A stretch of 17,750 bases of DNA from Nitrospira sp. (GTDB taxonomy: Bacteria > Nitrospirota > Nitrospiria > Nitrospirales > Nitrospiraceae), in NCBI GenBank assembly GCA_020216985.1, contig JAIWOH010000163.1, forward strand, positions 1 to 17,750, in the 5' to 3' direction. The translations under genes and the position numbers were made by a program. This document shows, piece after piece, positions 7,699 to 15,857 of this stretch; within the stretch, counting starts at the first letter, position 1, and each line of letters opens with the position of its first letter. Below the pieces are notes generated by a model that had not been told where the DNA came from, ran no database searches, and saw only the letters and a program-made list of their open reading frames with translations.

Positions 7699-8853
7699 TT
7701 ACGGTTTTAAAGCCTTGACGCGTTCTCTTGCGCGAACGGCTCGAGCCTCTTCTTCAGGAATGCCTTCCACCAGAGCGAGGAAGGTCTGGTATTCCGCAAG
7801 GGCGCGCCGGGGATTGCTCTCTTCGGATGCCTCGGCCAAGTTATATCGAGCCACGGCATAATTGGGGCGGAGCGTGACGGCCCGTTCAAACGCTCGCAAC
7901 GCCGCACCTTTCTCACCGAGTCTGATATGGACCGTGCCGAGATTGTTCAAAACCTCTGGAACGTTGGGCCTGATGGCCAACGACTGGAGCATCTCCGTTT
8001 TGGCCTTTTCGAGTTGCCCCTTGGCCGCCCACGAGAGACCCAGTTTGTGATGCGATTCGGCGAGCAACACTTTGTTGCTGAATCCGCTCGCGATCGCCTT
8101 TTGGTAAGCGTCGACGGCAACGTCGTAGTTTTTGTCTCCGCAATAGGCGAGTTGGGCGGCTTGCCCGCGGGCGAATTGTTGCAGTGAAGGGAAGGGCTCT
8201 TTGTCCTCGCTTCCCTGTCCCTCGATGAACGAGACGCCCTTACCGTCTTGCGCGCCCTGAAGCCGATTGAGAAACTCCCGCCGGTACGGGGAGAACAACC
8301 GCACATATGGATCGATGGCAAAGGACGCTTGGAGCAGGATCGGCCGCTTCGACGGACCAGTCACCAGATATTGCGCGGTGCTCTTCTCATCGCCGGTTTC
8401 GAAAATCGCGCTTGCGTCCAGGTTCGACGCCGTTTCCAACTGAGCGACCGTCAGATAAAACTCGACCGCCGGCTTCAGACGCGACAACGTGTCCCGCAGC
8501 ACAGGATAGGGGCCCAAATCAAGTCCCTTGGGGAAAGTAAACAGGGCACCGACGAGCACGCCCTCTTCGTCGAAAAAGTAGGATTCGTCCGCTTGGGACG
8601 CGCTTCTTGCTTGAGGAATCATGATTTCTCGACCGCTCCCCCACACGTTCGACAGGGGCTTCGCCGGAGCATGTTTTTTCAGAAACTCGGCTTTCTGTTC
8701 GCACAGCGCCGTCGATTTGAGCAGCACGAGATCGGACGCCGAAGGAGGGAGGCTGGGGCGCACGGAGGCTCGCTGTCCGCAGCCGGCGATGATACCGACA
8801 CTCATCACCAAACCGATTGCGCAATAGACAGTCCTCTTGGCGATGTCCTTCAC
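7699..8853 (-). CDS. TPR-repeat lipoprotein, function unknown
   Basis: Predicted lipoprotein of 384 residues. I chose the GTG at 8853 because GAGGGAGG (8863-8870) sits nine bases upstream; a TTG at 8877 would place that ribosome-binding site inside the gene. The N-terminus is a classic lipoprotein signal: KR, a hydrophobic stretch, then lipobox GIIAGC with acylated C25. Residues 40-230 form an unrecognised domain (charged, with FFDEEGVLVGALFTFPKG). From about 235 to 365 there are three to four tetratricopeptide repeats, including ALRAFERAVTLRPNYAVARY. The TPRs indicate a scaffold role in envelope protein complexes; no catalytic motif is visible. It follows the small lipoprotein gene on the same strand, separated by a strong palindrome, so the two are probably separate transcripts. 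Confidence 0.8.
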   Translation of the reverse strand: MKDIAKRTVYCAIGLVMSVGIIAGCGQRASVRPSLPPSASDLVLLKSTALCEQKAEFLKKHAPAKPLSNVWGSGREIMIPQARSASQADESYFFDEEGVLVGALFTFPKGLDLGPYPVLRDTLSRLKPAVEFYLTVAQLETASNLDASAIFETGDEKSTAQYLVTGPSKRPILLQASFAIDPYVRLFSPYRREFLNRLQGAQDGKGVSFIEGQGSEDKEPFPSLQQFARGQAAQLAYCGDKNYDVAVDAYQKAIASGFSNKVLLAESHHKLGLSWAAKGQLEKAKTEMLQSLAIRPNVPEVLNNLGTVHIRLGEKGAALRAFERAVTLRPNYAVARYNLAEASEESNPRRALAEYQTFLALVEGIPEEEARAVRARERVKALKP

Positions 8854-8944
8854 GGAAGAGAGCCTCCCTCGGCACAATTTTGATTATTTGCCTATCATTT
8901 GCACGAGAAACAATACACGAAATGGGATGAGCTTGCGAAGGGTG

Positions 8945-8978
8945 TGCGACCGGTTTCTTGGCCAAGAAACCGGCCGCA
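8945..8978. repeat. 34-bp near-perfect palindrome between two lipoprotein genes
   Basis: CCGGTTTCTTGG followed by CCAAGAAACCGG (8950-8973) is a perfect 24-bp palindrome. After one A/C mismatch it extends by TGCG/CGCA to 8945-8978. It lies 20 bp downstream of the small lipoprotein stop. It could be a terminator hairpin for that gene, but neither side has a T-run; a dimeric regulator's operator for the downstream TPR gene is the alternative. Confidence 0.6.
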
Positions 8979-8997
8979 GGCGGTGAGACTGTTTCGT

Positions 8998-9333
8998 TTA
9001 GCGGCGCTGAGAATGCTCCATCGCATCTTCGGCCGTGTAGCCAAAGAGATAGGGACTGCCGGACCCCAGCACGTAAAGCGGCCGATTGATCCCATAATCC
9101 ACGGCATGGCCGAACGGATGTCCCAAAAATCCGATCCAACGAAGGGGATGGTCATTGATCGGCGATCCGGCGGCCGGATCTGAATAGACCAGCGCGGTCG
9201 TATCAAGAATGCTGTAAATGCTCGTCGGAGGGCCGTGCTCCTGGGCGCTCATTCCGTCTTGGCCGGTCGTTGCGCATCCGGCGGATATCAACGTCAACGA
9301 GCCCACGATCATCATCCATACCCTTGCCTTCAT
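8998..9333 (-). CDS. Small lipoprotein, function unknown
   Basis: A 111-residue predicted lipoprotein: MKAR followed by a hydrophobic segment and lipobox LISAGC with acylated C20. The mature part is rich in Pro, Gly, His and Tyr, with a central motif HPLRWIGFLGHPFGHAVDY (62-80) and an aromatic tail SPYLFGYTAEDA. I know of no named function. AGGTGAT lies seven to eight bases upstream of the ATG, supporting the start. A candidate promoter is at 9403-9431. It is separated from the downstream TPR lipoprotein gene by 144 bp containing a strong palindrome. Confidence 0.75.
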   Translation of the reverse strand: MKARVWMMIVGSLTLISAGCATTGQDGMSAQEHGPPTSIYSILDTTALVYSDPAAGSPINDHPLRWIGFLGHPFGHAVDYGINRPLYVLGSGSPYLFGYTAEDAMEHSQRR

Positions 9334-9402
9334 AGGATCACCTCGCTTGTTGCTTTCTCCAGAGATGGAAGATCGGCCGGAGTTTCATCCGTATCCGAAA
9401 AA

Positions 9403-9431
9403 AGTGTAGCCGAGACACCCCGTTCTGTCTA
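9403..9431 (-). promoter_or_regulatory. Putative promoter of the small lipoprotein gene
   Basis: On the minus strand a -35 TAGACA (9426-9431) and a -10 TACACT (9403-9408) are 17 bp apart, matching consensus at five and four of six bases. The leader to the ATG at 9333 would be about 60 nt. Confidence 0.4.
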
Positions 9432-9514
9432 GGAACGGCGAGATCCTCGCGCCGCTGTATCGTGTCCGACGAGGCTTGGGCACAGAGTGGGTTTGGAAGG
9501 ACAGGAGAAGAAAA

Positions 9515-9589
9515 TGGTGGGCGATACAGGTATCGAACCTGTGGCCTCTTCCGTGTGAAGGAAGCGCTCTACCCCTGAGCTAATCGCCC
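9515..9589 (-). tRNA. tRNA-Val, anticodon CAC
   Basis: Minus-strand acceptor GGGCGAT pairs with ATCGCCC, followed by discriminator A and an encoded CCA (9515-9517). The D-arm TAGCTCAGGGGTAGAGC is standard. The anticodon stem CTTCC/GGAAG encloses TTCACAC, giving anticodon CAC (Val, GUG). The T-arm ACAGG-TTCGATA-CCTGT is intact. Length is 75 nt. Confidence 0.95.
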
Positions 9590-9599
9590 ATCAGGACGA

Positions 9600-9629
9600 A
9601 GTCTAGCACGGGCTTTCTCATCGGTTCAA
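9600..9629 (-). promoter_or_regulatory. Putative promoter of tRNA-Val
   Basis: Minus-strand TTGAAC (9624-9629) and TAGACT (9600-9605) with an 18-bp spacer, each matching consensus at four of six bases. Transcription would start about four bases before the tRNA 5' end. Confidence 0.4.
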
Positions 9630-9704
9630 TCCGCTCTTGCCTTGAGAACTCGCGTTGAGAACTTTGATAAGATGGTCCCGTCACGCGGTTATCCGAAAGC
9701 CGCC

Positions 9705-9734
9705 TTGACTTCGCAAAAACGCGGTTCCTAGAAT
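9705..9734 (+). promoter_or_regulatory. Sigma70-type promoter of the trmFO-xerC-hslVU operon
   Basis: A -35 TTGACT (9705-9710) and a -10 TAGAAT (9729-9734) with an 18-bp spacer; each box matches consensus at five of six positions. The start would be near 9741, about 22 nt ahead of the trmFO ATG. Confidence 0.65.
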
Positions 9735-9762
9735 GGGCCCCTTCACTAAGGATTGCTGATCC

Positions 9763-11079
9763 ATGAGAAGCGACATCGTCATCATCGGCGGCGGACTGGC
9801 CGGCTCGGAAGCGGCATGGCAGGCTGCCACCCGAGGCGCCAAGGTGACGCTCCATGAGATGCGCCCCAAGGAAATGACCCAGGCGCACAAGACCGGAGGA
9901 TTGGCCGAGCTGGTGTGCTCGAATTCGTTGGGGTCCTCGGACCTTGAGCATGCTCCGGGCATTCTCAAGGAAGAGATGCGTCGGCTGGGTTCGTTGATCA
10001 TTTCTTCGGCGGAACAGGCCAGGGTTCCCGCAGGATCGGCGCTGGCGGTGGATCGCGAGCAATTTTCCTCGGCGATCACCCGCGCCTTGGAAGGTCACCC
10101 GAACGTCAGGATCATCCATGAAGAAATCACCCACATTCCCGGCGACTGCGTCTGTATCGTGGCCACCGGACCGTTGACGTCGGACAAACTCTCCGAGTCC
10201 ATCCGCGCCGTGGCTCAATCCCAGCATTTGTATTTTTTTGACGCCATCTCGCCTATCATTGACGCGGAGTCGATCGACATGGATGTCGTCTTCCGCGCCT
10301 CTCGCTACAATGCGGAGTCGGACGATTATCTCAACTGCCCCATGACGGAGGACCAATACAACACGTTCTACGAGGCGTTGATCGCAGCCGAGAAAGTGCG
10401 CCCGAAAGACTTTGAAAAGATTCCCTATTTTGAAGCTTGCGTTCCGATCGAGGTCATGGCGGAGCGCGGCCGCCGCACCATGCAGTTCGGACCGCTCAAG
10501 CCGGTCGGCCTCATCGATCCACGCACCGGGCTCCAGCCCGCCGCCGTGGTTCAACTGCGGACGGAGAACATCCACCGCACCTGCTACAACATGGTCGGTT
10601 TTCAGACCAAACTGACCTATCCGGAGCAAAAACGGGTCTTCCGCCTGATCCCGGGTCTGGAACGAGCCGAGTTCCTCCGCTATGGAAGCCTGCACCGCAA
10701 CACCTTCATCAATTCGCCCAAACTGCTCACGACGACCCTGCAATTCAAAGCGCGTCCCACGTTGTTCTTCACCGGCCAACTGGTCGGTGTCGAAGGTTAC
10801 ACCGAGTCCGCGGCCATGGGAGGGTTGGCCGGCATCAACGCAACCAGGGTTCTCAACGGCGAGCCGCCGGTCACGCCGCCCCCTACGACGGCGCACGGCG
10901 CCCTCATCGCCCACGTAGCCCTGTCCGACCCGCACCATTTCCAACCGATGAACACCAATTTCGGCCTCTTCCCTCCGCTCGCCGGCTCGCCGAAAGACAA
11001 GGTGAAGAAACGTCGGTTGATCGCACAGCGGGCGCTTGAGGACTTCGATTCATGGAAGACCAGATTCGGGCTTTCATGA
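9763..11079 (+). CDS. trmFO: TrmFO, folate-dependent tRNA (uracil-54-C5)-methyltransferase
   Basis: FAD enzyme that makes m5U54 in the tRNA T-loop using methylene-tetrahydrofolate as methyl donor. The 438-residue product has the N-terminal dinucleotide-binding motif [12 protein letters not shown] (7-18), the conserved LVCSNS with C52, and the catalytic C226 in [15 protein letters not shown]. The [12 protein letters not shown] signature follows, and the C-terminal [10 protein letters not shown] segment is intact. Length is normal (about 435-450). AAGGA lies some 12 bases ahead of the ATG. It is the first gene of a tight operon; its last 28 bases overlap the start of xerC, the gid-codV arrangement known in Bacillus. 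Confidence 0.96.
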   Translation: MRSDIVIIGGGLAGSEAAWQAATRGAKVTLHEMRPKEMTQAHKTGGLAELVCSNSLGSSDLEHAPGILKEEMRRLGSLIISSAEQARVPAGSALAVDREQFSSAITRALEGHPNVRIIHEEITHIPGDCVCIVATGPLTSDKLSESIRAVAQSQHLYFFDAISPIIDAESIDMDVVFRASRYNAESDDYLNCPMTEDQYNTFYEALIAAEKVRPKDFEKIPYFEACVPIEVMAERGRRTMQFGPLKPVGLIDPRTGLQPAAVVQLRTENIHRTCYNMVGFQTKLTYPEQKRVFRLIPGLERAEFLRYGSLHRNTFINSPKLLTTTLQFKARPTLFFTGQLVGVEGYTESAAMGGLAGINATRVLNGEPPVTPPPTTAHGALIAHVALSDPHHFQPMNTNFGLFPPLAGSPKDKVKKRRLIAQRALEDFDSWKTRFGLS

Positions 11080-11993
11080 GGTTTCTCGAAGGGGAGCGGA
11101 ACGCCTCCCCCGAGACCGTCCGCAATTATTCGTCGGACCTCCGGCAGTTGTCGGCCTTTCTTCGGAAATCCGGAGAAGGCGAGCACCCGATCACTCCGGC
11201 CCGCATCACGACCGACGACGTTCGGCGTTATCTCCACTGGCTGGACCGAAACGGCGAGAAAGCCTCGTCGCTGGCCAGAAAACTGGCTTCCGTCCGGAGT
11301 TTTTATCGGTTCCTGATCGGGCGCGGTCTCGTGTCCGCCAATCCCGCCGAGGACATTCGAAGCCCCAAATTGCCGAAGTCGCTCCCCCGCGTCCTGACAA
11401 AAGACGACGCCGATTCCTTGATGGAAATTCCCGACGAACGGTCGTGGCTCTCATTGCGGGATCGCGCCCTGCTGGAAACGTTGTACTCCACCGGAGCCCG
11501 CGTGAGCGAAGCGGTCGGCATGAACTGGAGCGATCTCGATCCCCTCGAAGGACTGGTCCGTTTGCGTGGGAAAGGGGCCAAGGAACGGATCGTCCCGATC
11601 GGCGAGGTGGCTCTTCTTGCCGTTCAGCGGTATCGGGACGTCCTGCCGGCCACGGTCGCCCGTTGCGAGCCATCGACCCCCGTCTTTGTCAATCACCGCG
11701 GCGGCCGCCTCACGGCGCGGAGCGTCGCCCGACTCGTGACTCGCTACTCCGGACGCCTGGCCGGTGGCGCAGTGAGTCCCCATACGTTACGACATTCCTG
11801 CGCCACACACCTGCTCGATGAGGGGGCGGACCTCCGGTCCATCCAAGAGATGCTCGGCCACGCCTCGTTGAGCACTACGCAGAAATACACCCACCTGGCC
11901 GCCGATCAACTCGCGGCAGTCTACGACCGAGCCCATCCGCGGGCACGCCTTTCCGCCGACGACCTGCGCCAAAACGAACAGGAGCCGTCATGA
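11052..11993 (+). CDS. xerC: Tyrosine recombinase XerC
   Basis: Site-specific recombinase that, with XerD, resolves chromosome dimers at dif. The 313-residue product has an N-terminal SAM-like core-binding domain (about 1-90) and a catalytic domain with the complete active site: R150 (TGARVSE), K174/K177 region (GKGAKER), H244 and R247 ([10 protein letters not shown]), H270 (LGHAS) and nucleophile Y279 (TQKYTH). I kept the ATG at 11052, which overlaps trmFO by 28 bases, because its first helix is needed for a normal domain. A second ATG at 11076, forming ATGA with the trmFO stop, would trim eight residues. The context (trmFO before, hslVU after) makes the housekeeping XerC role far likelier than a phage integrase. 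Confidence 0.93.
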   Translation: MEDQIRAFMRFLEGERNASPETVRNYSSDLRQLSAFLRKSGEGEHPITPARITTDDVRRYLHWLDRNGEKASSLARKLASVRSFYRFLIGRGLVSANPAEDIRSPKLPKSLPRVLTKDDADSLMEIPDERSWLSLRDRALLETLYSTGARVSEAVGMNWSDLDPLEGLVRLRGKGAKERIVPIGEVALLAVQRYRDVLPATVARCEPSTPVFVNHRGGRLTARSVARLVTRYSGRLAGGAVSPHTLRHSCATHLLDEGADLRSIQEMLGHASLSTTQKYTHLAADQLAAVYDRAHPRARLSADDLRQNEQEPS

Positions 11994-12538
11994 CCATTCG
12001 ATCCACCACGATTCTCTCCATCCGCCGCTCCGGGCGGGTGGCCATGGGATGCGACGGCCAAGTGACCGTCGGCACCACGGTGATGAAACACAACGCCAAG
12101 AAGCTACGACGGCTCCATCACGACCAGGTCTTGGCCGGTTTCGCGGGCGCCACCGCCGACGCCTTTACCCTGTTCGAAAAGTTCGAGGCCAAATTGGAGG
12201 AGTATCGGGGAAACCTCACAAGGGCGGCAGTCGAGCTTGCCAAGGACTGGCGGACCGATCGCATCCTTCGCCGGTTGGAAGCGTTGCTCGCGGTAGCAGG
12301 CAAGGACCAGTCGTTCATCATCTCGGGAACCGGCGACGTCGTGGAGCCGGAAGACGGAATCTTGGCCATCGGCTCCGGCGGGGCCTATGCGTTGGCGGCG
12401 GCCCGGGCGCTGCTCAACCATTCCGACCTGGACGCCGCGACCATCGTCGCCGAAGCGATGAAGATCGCAGGCGGCATCGACATCTATACGAATCAACAAA
12501 TTATCGTCGAAGAATTGCAGGGGACAGCGAACCCATGA
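11990..12538 (+). CDS. hslV: HslV, proteasome-like peptidase subunit of HslUV
   Basis: Threonine peptidase forming the chamber of the HslUV (ClpQY) protease. The 182-residue product aligns with the family as [19 protein letters not shown] starting at residue 6. The catalytic Thr is therefore probably T6, exposed after removal of a five-residue propeptide MTIRS; some bacteria have such a propeptide, whereas the E. coli protein starts directly MTTIVSVRR. Other family signatures are [23 protein letters not shown] (24-41 region), [14 protein letters not shown], and [14 protein letters not shown]. The ATG overlaps the xerC stop (ATGA), with AGGAG eight bases upstream. The stop overlaps the hslU start in the same way, so the pair is coupled. 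Confidence 0.96.
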   Translation: MTIRSTTILSIRRSGRVAMGCDGQVTVGTTVMKHNAKKLRRLHHDQVLAGFAGATADAFTLFEKFEAKLEEYRGNLTRAAVELAKDWRTDRILRRLEALLAVAGKDQSFIISGTGDVVEPEDGILAIGSGGAYALAAARALLNHSDLDAATIVAEAMKIAGGIDIYTNQQIIVEELQGTANP

Positions 12539-13923
12539 CTCAACAAACGCCGGATACCGAACCGCTCAATCTCAACAGTCTCACGCCTCGCCAGATTGTC
12601 GAGGAGCTCGATCGATATGTCATCGGGCAAAAGGACGCCAAGCGCATGGTGGCCATCGCGCTCCGCAACCGCTGGCGCCGCCAACAGTTATCGCCCGATC
12701 TCCGCGACGAGGTGATGCCCAAGAACATCATCATGATCGGGCCGACCGGCGTCGGCAAGACCGAGATCGCCCGACGGCTGGCGAAGCTGGCCCAGGCGCC
12801 GTTCATCAAGGTCGAAGCGTCCAAATTCACCGAAGTGGGATATGTCGGGCGCGACGTGGAATCGATCATCCGCGACCTGACGGAACTGGCCATCAACATG
12901 GTGAGGAGCCACAGGCTGGAGACCGTTCAGCAGAAGGCCGAACAGCAGGGTGAAGAACGGCTACTCGATCTGCTCTTGCCGCCTCCCCCCAGGCCGCCTT
13001 TCATGGAAAGCGACGAGGCGTCCCATCCACCTCATGATTCCTACGACACCACCAGGTCGAAACTGCGCCTGCAACTGCGAGAGGGAAAACTCAACGAGCG
13101 CACCGTCGAGATGGAAGTCAAGGAACGCGCGTTGCCGATCGGCGTCATTTCGAACATCGGCGGCCTTGATGAGCTTGAAGGAAATCTTAGGGACATGCTG
13201 GGCGGCATGTTCCAAGGCAAAAAAAAGAAACGGCTGATGAAGGTGCCGGAGGCTCTGAAACATCTGACCCAGGAAGAAGCGCAAAAACTCATCGACATGG
13301 ACGACGTGGTGCGCGAAGCCATCGCCAAGGTCGAACAGACCGGCATCGTATTTCTCGATGAAATCGACAAGATCGCCGGGCGGGAACGGACCATGGGGCC
13401 AGATGTGTCGCGCGAAGGGGTCCAGCGCGACTTGCTGCCGATCGTCGAGGGTTGCACGGTCAATACCAAACACGGGCCGGTGGTGACGGATCACATCCTC
13501 TTCGTCGCCGCAGGGGCGTTTCACGTTGCGAAACCCTCCGATCTGATCCCTGAACTGCAGGGCCGATTTCCCATCCGCGTGGAATTAAATCCCTTGTCCA
13601 AAGACGATTTTGTGCGTATCCTCACGGAGCCGAAAGGCGCGCTGGTAAGGCAGTATCACGCGTTGTTGGCGACGGAAGGCCTGACCGTTGAATTCACAAA
13701 GGACGGCCTCGAGGCGATCGCCGACATGGCGGTGCAAGTCAACGAACGGACGGAGAACATCGGCGCGCGCCGCCTGTTCACGATCATGGAACGGCTGTTG
13801 GAAGACATCTCGTTCGCCGGACCGGAATGGCCGGACAAAGTCGTCAAGATCACCGCCGACTATGTGCGTGAACGCCTAAAGGACGTCGTCAAGGACCAGG
13901 ATTTGAGTCGGTATATTCTATAG
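12535..13923 (+). CDS. hslU: HslU, ATPase subunit of HslUV
   Basis: AAA+ unfoldase that feeds HslV. The reading frame is open much further upstream inside hslV, but the ATG at 12535 overlaps the hslV stop (ATGA) and gives the standard N-terminus [20 protein letters not shown], for 462 residues. Visible: Walker A GPTGVGKT at 69-76, pore motif GYVG at 102-105, an inserted I-domain of about 110-245 with a proline run (149-155), Walker B IVFLDEID at 271-278, and the sensor-2 ENIGARRL motif. The C-terminus DLSRYIL matches the HslV-docking tail of the family. The I-domain distinguishes it from ClpX, which is also present at the left edge. Confidence 0.97.
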   Translation: MTQQTPDTEPLNLNSLTPRQIVEELDRYVIGQKDAKRMVAIALRNRWRRQQLSPDLRDEVMPKNIIMIGPTGVGKTEIARRLAKLAQAPFIKVEASKFTEVGYVGRDVESIIRDLTELAINMVRSHRLETVQQKAEQQGEERLLDLLLPPPPRPPFMESDEASHPPHDSYDTTRSKLRLQLREGKLNERTVEMEVKERALPIGVISNIGGLDELEGNLRDMLGGMFQGKKKKRLMKVPEALKHLTQEEAQKLIDMDDVVREAIAKVEQTGIVFLDEIDKIAGRERTMGPDVSREGVQRDLLPIVEGCTVNTKHGPVVTDHILFVAAGAFHVAKPSDLIPELQGRFPIRVELNPLSKDDFVRILTEPKGALVRQYHALLATEGLTVEFTKDGLEAIADMAVQVNERTENIGARRLFTIMERLLEDISFAGPEWPDKVVKITADYVRERLKDVVKDQDLSRYIL

Positions 13924-13999
13924 ACCAACCCTGCCAGGATAAGCCCGTAATGTTTGCTCCTCGCGCGAATCCCGGCCCATCTTACGCTGAGAACACACC

Positions 14000-14890
14000 A
14001 TGAATCGACTGATCAAGAAAGCCAGTATCCTCATCGAAGCCCTGCCCTACATCAGGACCTTCCGTGGAAAAACAGTCGTGGTCAAGTACGGCGGCCACGC
14101 CATGACAGAACCGTCGCTCAAGGAACGATTTGCCCAGGACGTGGTGCTGCTGAAATACGTTGGCATCAATCCCGTGATTGTTCATGGGGGTGGGCCCCAG
14201 ATTGATAAAATGCTGGCGCGACTTGGCATCCAAGCCAAATTCCGGCATGGCGTGCGGATCACTGACCAGGCCACGATGGAAGTGGTCGAGATGGTTCTGG
14301 CCGGGCAGATCAACATGGAGATTACCGACCTCATCAACCGGCACGGCGGCAGCGCCGTCGGCTTGAGTGGAAAAGATGGAGGGTTGATCCGAAGCAAACC
14401 GCTCACGGCCAAGGCCTGGGCCGAGAGTCTGGAGCGGGATTGGGACGGGGAGGACGGTGACTTTGGACTGGTGGGCGACATTGAAAAGGTGGACCCCGGC
14501 CTCCTTCGCAACCTCCAAGAGGACCACTACATCCCCGTCATTGCCCCTATCGGATCAGACCGGGAAGGCAACACCTACAACATCAACGCCGACCTCGTCG
14601 CCGGCGCCGTGGCCGGGGCGCTCAAAGCTGAAAAGCTCGTCATGATGACCGACATCAAGGGCATTCGCGACGCCAAGGGCCACCATCTCTCGACCGTCTC
14701 GCGCAAGGACGTCCAGCGGATGGTGAAAAAGGGCGTGATCACGGAAGGCATGTTGCCCAAGGTCCATGCCTGCCTCGATGCGCTGGAGGCCGGCGTCGGA
14801 AAGGCGCATATCATCGACGGGCGCATCCCCCACGCGGTTCTCCTCGAAATTTTCACGCGGCGCGGTATCGGCACGGAGATCGTGTCCTAA
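14000..14890 (+). CDS. argB: Acetylglutamate kinase
   Basis: Phosphorylates N-acetylglutamate, the second step of arginine synthesis. The 296-residue product has the amino-acid kinase fold with VVVKYGGHAM (26-35), the HGGGPQID glycine loop (62-69), INADLVAGAVAGAL and MMTDIKGI, all intact. The N-terminal extension (about 1-22, IKKASILIEALPYIRTF) is the extra helix found in hexameric, arginine-inhibited enzymes, so feedback control by arginine is likely. The ATG has only a weak GAGAAC upstream. It lies 76 bp behind hslU with no clear promoter, and an M28 peptidase gene follows after 13 bp. Confidence 0.96.
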   Translation: MNRLIKKASILIEALPYIRTFRGKTVVVKYGGHAMTEPSLKERFAQDVVLLKYVGINPVIVHGGGPQIDKMLARLGIQAKFRHGVRITDQATMEVVEMVLAGQINMEITDLINRHGGSAVGLSGKDGGLIRSKPLTAKAWAESLERDWDGEDGDFGLVGDIEKVDPGLLRNLQEDHYIPVIAPIGSDREGNTYNINADLVAGAVAGALKAEKLVMMTDIKGIRDAKGHHLSTVSRKDVQRMVKKGVITEGMLPKVHACLDALEAGVGKAHIIDGRIPHAVLLEIFTRRGIGTEIVS

Positions 14891-14903
14891 CTCGGCTCAG
14901 CCC

Positions 14904-15776
14904 GTGATTCATCGCCTCCGCACTCATCTCGAAGCTCTTGCTGGTGAACGGCATCCCCTGTCTGCTCCTCTCCATCTCCTCCAGGTCGAACAGTATCTGT
15001 GCCGACACTTTACCGCAGCCGGCTTGGCCGTCACGACACAGGAGTTTCACGCCATGGACGGACTCCACCGGAATGTGATCGGAACCGTTCGTCCCACTCA
15101 GGCATCGGCGAGAGAGACAGGGTCGCCTCTGATCCTGGCCGCCCATTACGACACAGTGGAGGGCTCACCCGGTGCCGACGACAATGCGAGCGCGCTGGCG
15201 GTTCTCCTTGAGGTGGCGCACCGGATTGGATCAGGACGGCTCCAGCGGCCGGTGCAGCTCATCGCTTTCGCACTCGAAGAACCAGGACTGTTCGGAAGCC
15301 AGGCTTATACCGCGCACCTGGCGGCTACGGGACAAGCCATCCAAGGAGCCATCGTCCTCGAATGTGTCGGCTACGCCAGCGATGAAGAAGGGTCACAAAC
15401 GATCCCGCCCGGCGTGCCCATCTCGGTCCCGACTATCGGCAATTTTCTTGGTGTGATCGGCAATCAGGCATCGGCCCCCTTCACCCAGAGCGTGGCTCAC
15501 ACCATGGCCCGACACATGCCGATCGTGCCGCTTATCGTTCCAGGTAAGGGCGAACTGTTGCCGGACGCCAGACGAAGTGACCACACCGCCTTTTGGGAGC
15601 GTGGCTTCCCCGCCCTCATGCTGACCGACACGGCCAATTTCCGAAATCCCCACTACCACCAGCCGACCGATACGATCGACACGTTGAACCTCGACTTTCT
15701 GGCGTCCGTGACCGACGCGGTCACAGCGGCGGTCAGAGAGCTGGCTAAGAGGGAGATACAAGAAGCCGGCTCCTAG
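14904..15776 (+). CDS. M28-type zinc metallopeptidase
   Basis: Probable cytoplasmic aminopeptidase or related amidohydrolase of family M28. Counting from the GTG at 14904 the product has 290 residues and all expected metal and catalytic residues: H81 (AHYDT), bridging D93 (GADDNAS), catalytic E125 and ligand E126 (LEEPGLFGS), E153 (LECVGY) and H252 (PHYHQPTDT). The frame is open further upstream inside argB, but that part translates to an Arg/Ser-rich shadow, so I place the start at the GTG 13 bp behind the argB stop. No Shine-Dalgarno is visible, suggesting re-initiation after argB. There is no signal peptide or membrane segment. Substrate unknown; some M28-like enzymes act on small acylated amino acids, so a link to arginine metabolism is possible but unproven. 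Confidence 0.85.
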   Translation: MIHRLRTHLEALAGERHPLSAPLHLLQVEQYLCRHFTAAGLAVTTQEFHAMDGLHRNVIGTVRPTQASARETGSPLILAAHYDTVEGSPGADDNASALAVLLEVAHRIGSGRLQRPVQLIAFALEEPGLFGSQAYTAHLAATGQAIQGAIVLECVGYASDEEGSQTIPPGVPISVPTIGNFLGVIGNQASAPFTQSVAHTMARHMPIVPLIVPGKGELLPDARRSDHTAFWERGFPALMLTDTANFRNPHYHQPTDTIDTLNLDFLASVTDAVTAAVRELAKREIQEAGS

Positions 15777-15857
15777 CCGAACCGAGCCAGCCTTCACCAC
15801 ACACAGACTGGCGGATGGAATAAGGGAGGAGCCACCGTCCTTGCGGCAAATGCCACG

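Noticed and set aside
8854..8877. TTG start for the TPR lipoprotein
   Set aside because: It would place the strong ribosome-binding site GAGGGAGG within the coding region; the GTG at 8853 is correctly spaced and gives a standard lipoprotein signal.
9580..10944. Long (454-codon) open frame on the minus strand opposite trmFO
   Set aside because: It is antisense to a complete, well-conserved trmFO, overlaps tRNA-Val, and its translation is Arg/Gly/His-rich with no recognisable motif. Such frames are expected in GC-rich coding DNA.
11052..11993. Phage or mobile-element integrase
   Set aside because: The tyrosine recombinase lies in a housekeeping operon between trmFO and hslVU with no mobile-element genes nearby, so XerC is the better reading.
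12049..12534. Upstream extension of the hslU frame inside hslV
   Set aside because: It translates to an Arg/Gly-rich sequence unlike HslU; the ATGA overlap at 12535 gives the correct N-terminus.
14766..14903. Upstream extension of the M28 frame inside argB
   Set aside because: The extra 46 residues are an Arg/Ser-rich shadow of argB; the GTG at 14904 gives a family-like N-terminus.
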